From Promethearchaeia archaeon (GTDB lineage: Archaea > Asgardarchaeota > Lokiarchaeia > Sigyniarchaeales > SOKP01), in contig JAHQWK010000026.1 of NCBI GenBank assembly GCA_029856145.1, forward strand, positions 27,628 through 91,627: a DNA stretch of 64,000 nucleotides. The letters are read 5' to 3'. The notes beneath the pieces were generated by a model. It made no database searches. It worked only from the letters and a program-made list of their open reading frames with translations, and was not told the origin of the DNA. The position numbers and the translations under genes are program-made. Every line of letters begins with the position of its first letter. Position 1 is the stretch's first letter. This document shows, piece by piece, positions 52,596 to 61,949 of the stretch.

Positions 52596-53900
52596 ATGAG
52601 TAGTAAACGAGTTACATGTTCAGGTTGCGCGCTATTATGTGATGATATTATTGTTAAAAGTGATGGATTATACATTGATGAAGTTTTAGGAGCATGTTTG
52701 AAAGGGAAAGAGAGATTTGATCAAGTAACAGCCAAAAATCGAATAATTAATCCTCAAATTAAAAAGAACGGAGAATTAGAGAAAGTACCATTTAATGAAG
52801 CATTAAATGAAGCTGTTAATATTATTAAAAATTCCTCTAGACCTCTCTTATATGGATTTTCAACAGTTAGTTGCGAAGCTCAACTAAAAGGGATTGAGCT
52901 TGCAAAAGTGATCAATGGGTTTATAGATTCTAATTCTGTAATCTGTCAAGGAAGGGTTTTGAATAAATCAAAAGAAACTGGAATTACATTGACTACAATC
53001 ACAGAGATTATTAATAAGGCGGACTTGTTAATTCTATGGGGTGCTAATGCAGCAGAATCAATTCCACGTTTATTAAATAAGGCTCTTTTTTCACGGGGAA
53101 AGTTTAGAATGACTGGAAGAGAAATTAAAACATTAATTGTTATCGATCCAGTAAAAACTGCCTCATTTGGAGTAATGGGAGTAAGAGATATTGCACTTCA
53201 AATTGAAACAGGAAAGGATATTGATTTAATTCGTGTTTTAAAAGAGGAATGTTGTAAAGCAGATAGTATTCAAGATAATGGGGTGGCAGGTATAGATAAA
53301 GATGATCTTAAAAGATTATTACTTCATTTAACCGGGGCTGAGAATGGGGTTATTTTTATAGGTCAAGGGCTTTTAAGACCTCAAACTAGAGAAGATGTTA
53401 TTAAGGAATTACTTGAATTGGTACAATTAATAAATGTAAAGCAACAAAAAGGGCGTATTTCTGTTCTAATGTTAGGAGGTCATTATAATATGGCAGGGTT
53501 TGACCATGTTGCTTTGTCAACTTTCGGGAAAAATCACAGCTTACAGTTCTCAAATAATTGCCTAATTGAAACATCTGAAACAATAGTTTCAAAAATAGAA
53601 AAGGAAGATTTTGATTGTTCTATAATTGTAGGAACCGATCCAGTCTCGCATTTTCCTTCTATATTAAGTAAAAAATTAATGAAACAACCATTAATTCTTA
53701 TTGATAATAAACAATCAGCAACGTCTTATGTGGCAGATGTTATCTTCCCATCAGCTATAACTGGGATTGAATGTGGAGGATTAGCCTATCGAATAGACCA
53801 TGTCCCAATCGAGTTAAAAAAAATAATAAATCCTCCAACTAATGTTGATAATGATGAGAAAATTCTAAATAAAATTATTAATGCATTAAGAGGGGTTTGA
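52596..53900 (+). CDS. fwdB: Formylmethanofuran dehydrogenase subunit B
   Basis: Catalytic tungsten/molybdenum-pterin subunit that reduces CO2 to formate for the methyl branch of the archaeal Wood-Ljungdahl pathway (or runs it in reverse). Residues from RVTCSGCALLCDDI carry the N-terminal 4Fe-4S cysteines (CxxCxxxC). SNSVICQGRVLNKS contains the metal-ligand Cys position, with no selenocysteine. LILWGANAAESIPR and LIVIDPVKTASFG are the pterin-binding Rossmann parts. The start ATG 52596 is chosen; a GTG at 52584 would add MYNI. FwdD follows after 4 bp. Confidence 0.9.
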   Translation: MSSKRVTCSGCALLCDDIIVKSDGLYIDEVLGACLKGKERFDQVTAKNRIINPQIKKNGELEKVPFNEALNEAVNIIKNSSRPLLYGFSTVSCEAQLKGIELAKVINGFIDSNSVICQGRVLNKSKETGITLTTITEIINKADLLILWGANAAESIPRLLNKALFSRGKFRMTGREIKTLIVIDPVKTASFGVMGVRDIALQIETGKDIDLIRVLKEECCKADSIQDNGVAGIDKDDLKRLLLHLTGAENGVIFIGQGLLRPQTREDVIKELLELVQLINVKQQKGRISVLMLGGHYNMAGFDHVALSTFGKNHSLQFSNNCLIETSETIVSKIEKEDFDCSIIVGTDPVSHFPSILSKKLMKQPLILIDNKQSATSYVADVIFPSAITGIECGGLAYRIDHVPIELKKIINPPTNVDNDEKILNKIINALRGV

Positions 53901-53904
53901 AATT

Positions 53905-54276
53905 ATGGATATGATAGTTAATACCATAAGAATGATCGCTTATGATCAAGTTAGGGAGTATTCTTTTGGAGACAATAATTCTTTGAAGGAGAAATTAGGG
54001 ATTGGATTCATAAATCCTGAGGATTTCAAAAAATTAAACCTTAAATCAAGTTTAAATCTTAGATTAACAAATAATTTTGGTAGTGTTGTTATAAAGCCAA
54101 AAGAGGACAAAGATGTTCCAATAGGAACAATTATTATACCAGTATCTATTTGGGCAAATCAAATAACTGGAATCGAAAATGATGAACTTGTTTATAAGAA
54201 TATAAGAGTTTCAATAGAAGTAACGTCAGATTCAGTTTTAGGATTAAAAGATATATTAAATTCAATTAATGAATAA
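53905..54276 (+). CDS. fwdD: Formylmethanofuran dehydrogenase subunit D (molybdopterin dinucleotide-binding)
   Basis: 123 residues. VNTIRMIAYDQVREYSFGDN is the N-terminus and LGIGFINPEDFKKLNLKSSL the start of the double-psi barrel that caps the bis-pterin cofactor. VPIGTIIIPVSIWANQIT contains the GxIxxPxxxWAN signature that in FwdD binds cofactor. Its gene starts 4 bp after fwdB, and the next gene overlaps its last 8 bp. Start ATG 53905. Confidence 0.88.
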   Translation: MDMIVNTIRMIAYDQVREYSFGDNNSLKEKLGIGFINPEDFKKLNLKSSLNLRLTNNFGSVVIKPKEDKDVPIGTIIIPVSIWANQITGIENDELVYKNIRVSIEVTSDSVLGLKDILNSINE

Positions 54277-55966
54277 AAAATTAAGAATTTTAGAAATGGA
54301 TAAATTACTTATCAAAAATGGTTTAGTGTTTGATCCTATCAACAAAATTGAAAATGAAAAAAAGGACATATTAATAGAGTCCGGCAAAATCGTAGAAGGG
54401 TTTAGTAATCAAAAGAATGTAAAGGAGATTGATGCAAAAGGAAAAACCGTCATACCAGCAGCTATAGATATACATACTCATGTAGCATCTCAACAAGTTA
54501 ATTGGGCTCGATTATTAGGAACAAATCATAATTTATTTAAGGAAATTTGGAAGGGTTTAACTCTAAAGAATATCGCGAGAAATTATATTTCTAATGGATA
54601 TACTTTTATTCTTGAAGCCAATGTATTCCCATCTTTAGCAAAACAAACTATATTTAACTTTAGACAATTACCAGTAATCGATAAGGCAATGTTATTGAAT
54701 GTTAGTAACTTTTGGCCTTTAGAGTTAGAATTTCAGAGAGGAAAAATTGATGATATGGCAGTATTTTTATCAGATCTTTTATTAAAGACATATGGGTTTG
54801 GATTTAAAGTCTATAATCCTTTTGAAAATGAAGCATGGAACTTTAGAGAATTAAGAGATAATGTTTCTCAAAAGGGAAGGTTATATAATTTTTCAGCTCT
54901 AGATGTGTATGAAAATTTAGTAAAGTGCAATGAAACATTGGGATTACCACATTCAGTTCACGCACATATTGAGGGATATGAAACTGAGATTGGTAAAAAT
55001 AATCTTTTTACTATATTAGAAAAGTTAATCTCATTAGATCTAGAATCCAATCAAAAAACTAATTTAAATATAAAACGAGATCAAATTTTTCATATTGCTC
55101 ATGCTAATGCATATAATCTTGATGGGAATAATAAGGGACTCGTCAATCTTTTGAATGAAAATCAGCGTTTTGATATTGATCTAGCATTTATAGGGTTTAA
55201 TCAGGTAAATCCCTTAATATCATCTGATAGAAGACTCATTAATTCTATGTTAACAGAAGATATTATAGATAATCCACATAAACTGATAAGTTCCGCTGTA
55301 GAATTTGAAGGAGATTCATTTATTTCAATGAGAAATTTCAATAAAGATAATTACCATGATTGTATTTTGTGGGCTAACGCTCTGGATTTAGCTTTAAATG
55401 TTAAGAATAAATTTCAAGTAAGTTTCTCTTTAAATTTTCCTAATTATGCGAATATTACAGATATTCCCGAAATTATTACTTGGTTAATAAGTAAAAATGC
55501 TCGTGAAACTTTTATGAAAGATATGAATAAAGATTTCCTAAAGGATAATTCTCTAATTAATAGTGATAAAATTCTAAGCTTTTCTGATTTTGTATGTTTA
55601 ACAAGAGCAAGTCCCGCAAAGGCTCTCGGATTAGGAAGTATTAAAGGAAATCTTGGTAAAGGGGCTGATGGAGATATAAATATCTTAAACATTAATATTA
55701 ATGAAGTAGATATTTCAAAAGACCATCAAAATTTAAAAAAAGCCTTAACAGACATTGAATATGTTATTAAATCAGGAAACATCGTTAAAAAGAAAGAAAA
55801 TCTTAATTTAGATCTACAGGGGGCAATTTTCTGGTCTGATGGTAAAATCGAAAGTAACCAATTTGTTATTGGAAAGAAGGAAGAATTTTACCAAAAGTAT
55901 TCATCAATGTTTTATAACTCGCTTAAAATATCAATTGATGAGACCTTTTTAAGAAAAATTGAGTAA
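54269..55966 (+). CDS. fwdA: Formylmethanofuran dehydrogenase subunit A (amidohydrolase)
   Basis: 565 residues, a binuclear-zinc amidohydrolase that condenses formate with methanofuran. It has the metal motif DIHTHVASQQVNWARLLG, then the internal Lys-containing segment (GFGFKVYNPF), SVHAHIEGYE and FHIAHANAYNLDG. The C-terminus ARETFMKDM then DFVCLTRASPAKALGLGSIK is typical. The ATG at 54269 overlaps fwdD by 8 bp; MDKLLIKNGLVFDP at 54296 fits the usual N-terminus better and may be the actual start. No fwdC follows; the next gene is unrelated. Confidence 0.9.
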   Translation: MNKKLRILEMDKLLIKNGLVFDPINKIENEKKDILIESGKIVEGFSNQKNVKEIDAKGKTVIPAAIDIHTHVASQQVNWARLLGTNHNLFKEIWKGLTLKNIARNYISNGYTFILEANVFPSLAKQTIFNFRQLPVIDKAMLLNVSNFWPLELEFQRGKIDDMAVFLSDLLLKTYGFGFKVYNPFENEAWNFRELRDNVSQKGRLYNFSALDVYENLVKCNETLGLPHSVHAHIEGYETEIGKNNLFTILEKLISLDLESNQKTNLNIKRDQIFHIAHANAYNLDGNNKGLVNLLNENQRFDIDLAFIGFNQVNPLISSDRRLINSMLTEDIIDNPHKLISSAVEFEGDSFISMRNFNKDNYHDCILWANALDLALNVKNKFQVSFSLNFPNYANITDIPEIITWLISKNARETFMKDMNKDFLKDNSLINSDKILSFSDFVCLTRASPAKALGLGSIKGNLGKGADGDINILNININEVDISKDHQNLKKALTDIEYVIKSGNIVKKKENLNLDLQGAIFWSDGKIESNQFVIGKKEEFYQKYSSMFYNSLKISIDETFLRKIE

Positions 55967-56080
55967 ATTGACTTTGTTGTCATTTTACAGATATATCAAA
56001 AAGTTTATAATCATCTTTTCTAATATTTTCATACATTCGAAAAAATTGATATTCAGAATTAGTAATCCAATTTGATAATT

Positions 56081-56722
56081 ATGAGTGAACCCTCTAATAA
56101 AAAAAAAAAATGTCCTCAATGTGGTAAAAAAAATATACCCGAGGATAAGTTCTGCACTAATTGTGGATTCGAACTTAAGGAATATAGTCCTGGAGATTTT
56201 GTCATTATGGAACATCTGAAAGGATCTTTATATGGTAGCATAGCTTGTTTGACTATCTTTATAGCATTCATGATATTAGTAACAGTAGCTGTAAGTTCTC
56301 AATATGGTATTCAGGCAATTATCCCTCTGATAATCATATGGCCCATTGTAATAGGATTTATGTTCTGGGCATCAAGGTATTTACGAGGACTTTCTAAAAT
56401 CAGAAAATTCATTATCACAGGTGAATATATTGAAATTATTGTTCCACATAAACCTTATTTTAGAGTGAATTGGTCTGAGTTTGACGCAATCGAAGTCCAA
56501 AAGCGAGATCATCAGACTTGGGCTGTATTGCCAGGAAAAGTCATAATAGGCCCGAGATTTATCTACTTTAAGTTAATCTTTAAAGGTAGTAATTTTACCG
56601 AAAGTTATGAATTTGAATCGGGAAAAGATTTTAAAAGAAGATCACGGAAAGAAATATTGATTGCTCTAGAGGAATTTGCGCAAAAGATGAATAAAGATTA
56701 TAACGGACCAACAAAAAAATAA
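56081..56722 (+). CDS. Zinc-ribbon membrane protein
   Basis: 213 residues from the ATG (a TTG 9 bp earlier is also in frame). It opens with a zinc ribbon, CPQCGKKNIPEDKFCTNCG. Two membrane helices follow (LTIFIAFMILVTVAVSS and AIIPLIIIWPIVIGFMFWAS), then a PH-like or bPH-type beta domain (FRVNWSEFDAIEVQKRDHQT), a combination common in Asgard and bacterial signalling-like proteins. The A-rich run coding for the Lys stretch just after the start is prone to indels. Confidence 0.65.
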   Translation: MSEPSNKKKKCPQCGKKNIPEDKFCTNCGFELKEYSPGDFVIMEHLKGSLYGSIACLTIFIAFMILVTVAVSSQYGIQAIIPLIIIWPIVIGFMFWASRYLRGLSKIRKFIITGEYIEIIVPHKPYFRVNWSEFDAIEVQKRDHQTWAVLPGKVIIGPRFIYFKLIFKGSNFTESYEFESGKDFKRRSRKEILIALEEFAQKMNKDYNGPTKK

Positions 56723-56738
56723 TTTACTTAAAATTTTC

Positions 56739-56747
56739 TTTTTTTTT
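56739..56747 (+). terminator. T-run terminator between convergent genes
   Basis: Nine consecutive T residues 17 bp after the stop of the zinc-ribbon membrane protein and 12 bp before the stop of the convergent gene. It fits an archaeal U-tract terminator for the plus-strand transcript. Confidence 0.45.
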
Positions 56748-56758
56748 AATCCTTAAAC

Positions 56759-57268
56759 TTAAGTATCTAATTGGGTTCCACAGGAAACACAAAAAGTACT
56801 CTTTTTGTTATTTGCTTCACCGCAATGGACGCAAAATACTTTTGATAAATTCGCAATTTGATGTTCCGAAATTTCTTGGATTTTATCAAGATTAGCTAAG
56901 AAATTATGGTCGATTTCTTTAACCAATTTCATAGGGGTAATGTCCATTTCATAAGCCCATTCTTTCATCATGTCTTTTGGTACTTTTGATGGTATACCCT
57001 TTCCAAAATTTGAATAATTAGCAGAAACGCTAACATATGTAGTGTTATCAGAAGGGTTATAACCAAAAGTCATTTCGTACGTTTCACCCATAGACGTACC
57101 ATAAAGATGTGTTGAAAAACCATGACGTATTCTAAGCTTACGAAATAAATTATTTGTAGATATATACTGATCTTTTATTTTACCCTTATGATTCTCAAAA
57201 AATACTAACGTTCTATTCCAAGCATCTTCTAAGGATAAATTAATTGCGTAATATCCATATCTTTTCAT
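56759..57268 (-). CDS. Protein with C-terminal zinc ribbon
   Basis: 169 residues, start ATG 57268. The first 100 residues are a beta-rich domain (YAINLSLEDAWNRTLVFFEN, YEMTFGYNPSDNTTYVSVSA) like the SRPBCC-type layout at 41769-42248. Then come a helix (VKEIDHNFLANLDKIQEISE) and the ribbon CVHCGEANNKKSTFCVSCG. The two genes look like distant members of one family. Function unknown. Confidence 0.6.
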   Translation of the reverse strand: MKRYGYYAINLSLEDAWNRTLVFFENHKGKIKDQYISTNNLFRKLRIRHGFSTHLYGTSMGETYEMTFGYNPSDNTTYVSVSANYSNFGKGIPSKVPKDMMKEWAYEMDITPMKLVKEIDHNFLANLDKIQEISEHQIANLSKVFCVHCGEANNKKSTFCVSCGTQLDT

Positions 57269-57532
57269 AATTTGTAATATTCCAATCTTGTTTTAAATTT
57301 TCTTATTTTTCATAAATTTATTAATATTTAGTAAAAAAAAAGATAAAAATTAAAATATATAGGAGTCCAATTTTTCATTCGTGATCTTAATATTTAAATT
57401 AGACTTTTTCGTGAAAGTACTGGTTCTGCTGGAAGTCGAGACAATTTTCCACTAATGTGGGATAAACATTTATATTTTTAAATAGTTCCAAATCTTATTA
57501 TTATAATAGATCATAAAAATTATCATATTAAA
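57269..57532. other. Gene-free stretch upstream of the LuxE-like gene
   Basis: About 264 bp, AT-rich. It contains a segment near 57420-57470 of higher complexity (GGTTCTGCTGGAAGTCGAGA) without a frame or clear hairpin, and AT-rich, possibly TATA-like DNA before 57533. I see no gene in it. Confidence 0.35.
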
Positions 57533-58814
57533 ATGGTGTATTCTAATAACAATATCAAATGAAGTTGTACAGAACGAGAAAATACGGACTATTGTTAATT
57601 CGGCTTATGAAGATAAAGAATTCATAAGCCTAATGAAAGGCATCACGATGGAATCCATTGAATCTAATTCTTTTTATAAAGAATTTGCTATTAAAGAAAA
57701 ATTTAATATGGATGATGTGAATCAAATGGATGATTTAGCGCTAATACCGTTTATAACTGCAGCTACTTTCAAGGAGTCAGCGGGGATGTTTAAAAAATTA
57801 TTGAAAATTCCCTTAGAATCCCCTGAGTTCAAGACTTGGAATGTTTCTTCTTGTACAACTGGAGATCCATCTTTAGTAGGGAGATCTTTAGATGATATAG
57901 AGTTTTTAGCCAGCATGACCATAAAATGTATTTATGAGTTCATCCCAATACCGATGGAGGAGCATAATCAATACGAGACTATTTCGATGAATTTTGCCCC
58001 CAATGTTACGTTTTTAAATCGGATTGCGTTGAGATACACTGATTTGAGACCCGTGAAATTATATACTAGCACTTTAAACGAAATTACTACTAAAATAACA
58101 AAACCAAAGTATTTGATTAAATTCTTTATCTTCAAAGCATTTAAAGAGATAATCAAGAGACGTAGTTTAGTGGGTGCTTTTGGAATTAATGCTAAACATG
58201 TAATAAAGACAATCAACAAGAATTCAAGTAAACCCGCTGATAAACAAAAAAATATTTCAATTGGGGGAAGTCTCCAATTATTAAACACGTTCATGAATAA
58301 GTACTTGAAAGAAGCAGATATAAAATTTGATTTACCCAATAGTTATATAACTACAGGTGGCGGGGGATGGAGTGGACATAAATCTCAACTAAAGTATCCT
58401 CCCATAGAAAAAACACAATTTGTTTCAGATTGCATCGAATTTTTTGGAACTAAATTTGAAAATATTACCGATATGTACGGTTTTACAGAAACACCAATAG
58501 TTTTTGGCAGTCATTGGTCAGACAAGTATAAGGAATTTATATTTCACTGTCCACCTCAAGCTAGAATTATAATTAGAGATATGAATACTTTAGATCCTCT
58601 AAGAAATGTGGGTGATAAAGGTTTTTTGGAAGTTCTTACCCCGTTTGGAGTAGCTGCCTCCGTAAATCATGCTGTTTTAGTCGATGATCTAGTAGAATTA
58701 GTATCAAAAAATAAGTGTCATGAATGTGATTATGAAGGTGATACTTTTATAGTTAAAGGCAGAATTGAAGACAAAGAAGGACTCGGATGTTCATCACTCG
58801 TTGAATGGATATAA
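57533..58814 (+). CDS. LuxE-like acyl-protein synthetase (AMP-forming), possible N-terminal frameshift
   Basis: From ATG 57633 the 393-residue product shows ITTGGGGWSGHKSQ (the Gly-rich phosphate loop of LuxE), DMYGFTETPIVFGS and KGFLEVLTPFGVAASVNHAV, which form an acyl-adenylating enzyme of the LuxE/phenylacetate-CoA ligase group. The usual N-terminal helix of the family is found in frame just upstream of that ATG (NEVVQNEKIRTIVNSAYEDK), beyond which no standard start is found. An ATG at 57533 (MVYSNNNIK) enters that helix only if one base is inserted or lost near 57560. So the true start is uncertain. Confidence 0.7.
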
Positions 58815-59146
58815 ATCCTAGAATTCTCATTGAAATCAGACTCTGAATTTACCTTTCCAAAATGATAAACTTTACTAGATTAAAAATTAAAATTGCTATA
58901 AAAATAAGAAAAAGAAAATAAAAAACTTGCTCTAGAACATACTCCTTTTCATCTCGTCTCATCTCAATCCGCTTTTCTCCAAACACCCTTCAACCGTACC
59001 CCCGTCTTATACGCTTATTAAATTTCCAATAAAAAACGGAACTATCGTGGAAGTATCGGAAGCTCAATTATAAATAAAACTATTGTTCAAAATTTAATTA
59101 ACAATTATTAAAATGCAATTTAATTTAAATCTTTAATAAAGAGGAA
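58815..59146. other. Intergenic region with repeat copy 1
   Basis: About 330 bp. The first 120 bases hold copy 1 of the dispersed repeat. From 58940 to 59010 lies a C-rich stretch (many TCTC and CCC) unlike the surroundings, with no frame. The rest is AT-rich with a possible ribosome-binding GAGG at 59141 before the next gene. Confidence 0.4.
58821..58940 (+). repeat. Dispersed repeat, copy 1 (long form, about 120 bp)
   Basis: Core CATTGAAATCAGACTC at about 58828-58843 within a 39 bp unit (58821-58859). The similarity to copy 2 extends through TTGCTCTAGAACAT at about 58927-58940, with only a few mismatches. It follows the stop of the LuxE-like gene by 7 bp. Confidence 0.8.
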
Positions 59147-59655
59147 ATGAAAATGGGAAAAAAAAATCGAAAGAAATTCAAAAAAAAGCAGAAACATTGG
59201 GTCTTAAAAACTTACAGAAATATACTTTTTTTGGTCAACGTAAAAAAGGGGCAGCTATTTTGAAAACAGAAACAAAAAAGCATACTTTTAGACATAATAT
59301 GCCCAAATTTTTAATTAAGATTATAAAATGGTTAGAGAGTATCGATCCCTCAACTCAAGAAACTGACGCTGGAGGTGGCAGGAATGTTACTTTTTACTTA
59401 CTTTCACCGCAAAAAGGCGTATATATTGAAGTAGATGACAGAATTGCTGGTGCGCTTGATATTCCACGTAATCATGTATATAAAATGGATATTTATGGGC
59501 AAAATGAGGATTCTATTAGACAAATTGTTAAAATGGTCAATGATCAATGGAAAGAGGGAATTTTAGCTCACCTTGATTTGAAAAAAATTGAGAAAAAGTT
59601 TAAAATCAGCTCAGAAGAGGTAATTAGTTCTTGGAATCAATTTCTAATCACTTAA
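59147..59655 (+). CDS. Hypothetical protein with frameshift in an A-run near the start
   Basis: The in-frame part (from TTG 59197) encodes 152 residues: a basic N-terminus, LIKIIKWLESIDPSTQETDA, GVYIEVDDRIAGALDIPRNH, and helical ends. Upstream, ATG 59147 or 59153 starts a frame that would run straight into this protein (KEIQKKAETLGLKNLQKYTF) if the A9 run at 59158-59166 had ten A residues. As written, it is one base short. A base-call error, a real mutation or slippage on the A run would all explain this. The GAGG at 59141 supports the upstream ATG. No family recognised. Confidence 0.5.
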
Positions 59656-59691
59656 TTTTGAAGTAAAAAAATTAAAAAATAATAATTAAAT

Positions 59692-59898
59692 ATGGTGAAA
59701 AGATTGAAAACAGGTTATTATTTTGTTATATGGGCAATATTGACTTTTCTCTTAGCCTTAGTTATTAATTTGGCGTTTTGGGGAGTATTAATAGGGGGTA
59801 ATGCTGAATACTGGGGATTTCTATTTACCCAAGGTTTATGGACGTTTCTTGTCGGCGGAATTGGCGCTTGTATAATCATAGTCTATTTTAATTTTTGA
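59692..59898 (+). CDS. Small two-helix membrane protein
   Basis: 68 residues, start ATG 59692. VKRLKTGYYFVIWAILTFLL forms the first helix and FTQGLWTFLVGGIGACIIIV the second. No family motif. The next gene begins 10 bp after its stop on the same strand, so a common transcript with the beta-helix surface protein is likely. Confidence 0.55.
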   Translation: MVKRLKTGYYFVIWAILTFLLALVINLAFWGVLIGGNAEYWGFLFTQGLWTFLVGGIGACIIIVYFNF

Positions 59899-59908
59899 GG
59901 GAAATATA

Positions 59909-61669
59909 ATGAAAAACAAAAGCAAATTGAGACTAACCCTAATAATAATTGGGATAGTTTTTACGTTATCAACCATAAGCAATTTTAATATCATTAATGA
60001 CCATGGTGAAAATGATAGGACCACTGAAATTCGAGACGAGAGAAATTTTAAAAGTCTCAAAAGTTCAGGTTATTGGAACCTAGATTTTATACATGTTGAT
60101 TACAACTGGACATTTACGTCAATAGACTATGATTGGTGTAGCGGCGATGGTTCATGGGGTAATCCCTTCCTAATTGAAAACGTTACCATTAATGCTCAAG
60201 ATAGTGTAAGTCCTATCGTTATTGAAAATAGTAATGCTTATTTTATAATTAGGAATTGTACACTTTATAATGCAAGCTCTTTTCCTTATACCGGCATCCT
60301 CTTAAATAACACCTCTAACGGTACAGTAATAAACAATTATTGTCACGATCTCTATGCAGGAATCCATTTAGAAAATAGTGATAACAACACGGTCTCGGGG
60401 AATATCGCCAGTGATAATTATGTTGGGATATATTGTGGTTATTTTAGTCATAACAACACGATTTCAGGAAATAACATCAGTAACAACAGTTATGGAATGT
60501 TGTCAACTTTAAGTCATAACAACACGATTTCTGGAAATACTGCCAATAACAATCATAATTTTGGAATAGACTTACATCTTTGTGAAAATAACACGATTTC
60601 TGGAAATACTGCCAATAACAACAGTTTGGGATTCACGATAGAAATGTGTCATTACAGCAAGATTTTGGGAAATACCGCTAATAACAACACTAATGATGGA
60701 TTTTTACTTAGTAGTGGTAATAATTACACAGTTTCGGGAAATACTGCTAATTACAACAAGCGTGATGGAATATACTTATCAGGGTGTAATAAATTTCCAC
60801 TAGCTTATCATTTCCATTCATCGGTCTCGGGAAATACTGCTAATTACAACTCCCGAGATGGAATACGGTTAATTAATAGTAATGACCTCGTGGTTTCGGG
60901 AAATAATGCTAATTACAACTCCCGCGATGGAATATACTTATGGGGGTTCAATTATGATGATAACGCGGATAATATAGTTTCGGGAAATACGCTTAGTTAC
61001 AACACGGTATATGGAATAGAATTATCCCTGGAGGGTCATGACAACACAATCTTTTTAAATAATTTTATAAATAATGGGCAAAATGCTTTAGATGATGTTG
61101 GATATATTAACCGGAAAAACAGGTGGGATAATGGAGAAATAGGTAATTCTTGGGATGATTATATCGGTGTGGATCTTAATGATGATGGGATTGGAGATTC
61201 ACCCTATTTAATCAATGGATCAGCAGGAAGTATTGATCGTTATCCTATTTTTGATGATGGTCAAGACGATTTTACCCCCCCGATTATCGCTATAATCGAG
61301 CCTAGTGATGGAGAGGTGTTCGGCGTATCTCCTCCCCCGTATGTAGTCAATATCACAGAACCTATTTTGGACACTGTCTGGTACACAATGGATGGAGGAG
61401 TCCACAACATTACAATTACGGTATTTACTGGAAGTCTTGATGAAAACATATGGAATACTCTTTCTGATGGTCAAGTTACGATTATTTTTTATGCGAATGA
61501 TACCAATGGAAATATCGGCACAAACAGTGTCATTATAATTAAGGATACCATTGAAGAATTTCCTCTCACATTAGTCATTATCGTAATCTCATCAATTGCA
61601 GGAATAGGAGTAGCGGGAGTTTCGATGGCTCTGTTACGTAAAAGAAAACGAATGAGTAAAGTTATATAA
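59909..61669 (+). CDS. NosD-like parallel beta-helix surface protein
   Basis: 586 residues. The start is a signal peptide (MKNKSKLRLTLIIIGIVFTL). Then come about a dozen repeats of roughly 24 residues with the ladder pattern NNTISGNTANNN (residues about 90-380), a right-handed beta helix of the NosD/PbH1 type. A beta-rich domain (PIIAIIEPSDGEVFGVSPPP) and one C-terminal membrane helix with a basic end (IAGIGVAGVSMALLRKRKRM) follow. Nearly identical DNA repeats encode the ladder, so expansion by unequal exchange is likely. Probably an anchored envelope protein or adhesin, possibly carbohydrate-binding. Start ATG 59909. Confidence 0.82.
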   Translation: MKNKSKLRLTLIIIGIVFTLSTISNFNIINDHGENDRTTEIRDERNFKSLKSSGYWNLDFIHVDYNWTFTSIDYDWCSGDGSWGNPFLIENVTINAQDSVSPIVIENSNAYFIIRNCTLYNASSFPYTGILLNNTSNGTVINNYCHDLYAGIHLENSDNNTVSGNIASDNYVGIYCGYFSHNNTISGNNISNNSYGMLSTLSHNNTISGNTANNNHNFGIDLHLCENNTISGNTANNNSLGFTIEMCHYSKILGNTANNNTNDGFLLSSGNNYTVSGNTANYNKRDGIYLSGCNKFPLAYHFHSSVSGNTANYNSRDGIRLINSNDLVVSGNNANYNSRDGIYLWGFNYDDNADNIVSGNTLSYNTVYGIELSLEGHDNTIFLNNFINNGQNALDDVGYINRKNRWDNGEIGNSWDDYIGVDLNDDGIGDSPYLINGSAGSIDRYPIFDDGQDDFTPPIIAIIEPSDGEVFGVSPPPYVVNITEPILDTVWYTMDGGVHNITITVFTGSLDENIWNTLSDGQVTIIFYANDTNGNIGTNSVIIIKDTIEEFPLTLVIIVISSIAGIGVAGVSMALLRKRKRMSKVI

Positions 61670-61690
61670 TATTTTTTTTCTCATTTCAAA

Positions 61691-61811
61691 GGAATTTTCA
61701 TTGAAATCAGACTCTGAATTTACCTTTCCAAAATGATAAACTTTACTAGAATAAAAATTATAATTGCTATAAAAATAAGAAAAAGAAAATAAAAAACTTG
61801 CTCTAGAACAT
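61691..61811 (+). repeat. Dispersed repeat, copy 2 (long form)
   Basis: Core CATTGAAATCAGACTC at about 61699-61714. Nearly identical to copy 1 over about 120 bp, starting 21 bp after the stop of the beta-helix gene. Differences from copy 1 are a few scattered bases. Confidence 0.8.
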
Positions 61812-61949
61812 TTTCCATCAACTCTACTCAACTCAAACCTTCTAAATTTTTATTGGAATTACATAAAAAATATCAATTAATGGACTCCCACTCATTAATC
61901 AGTTATCTTTGAGATGAATATATTAAAACCTAAAAAATAAAATTCGAAA

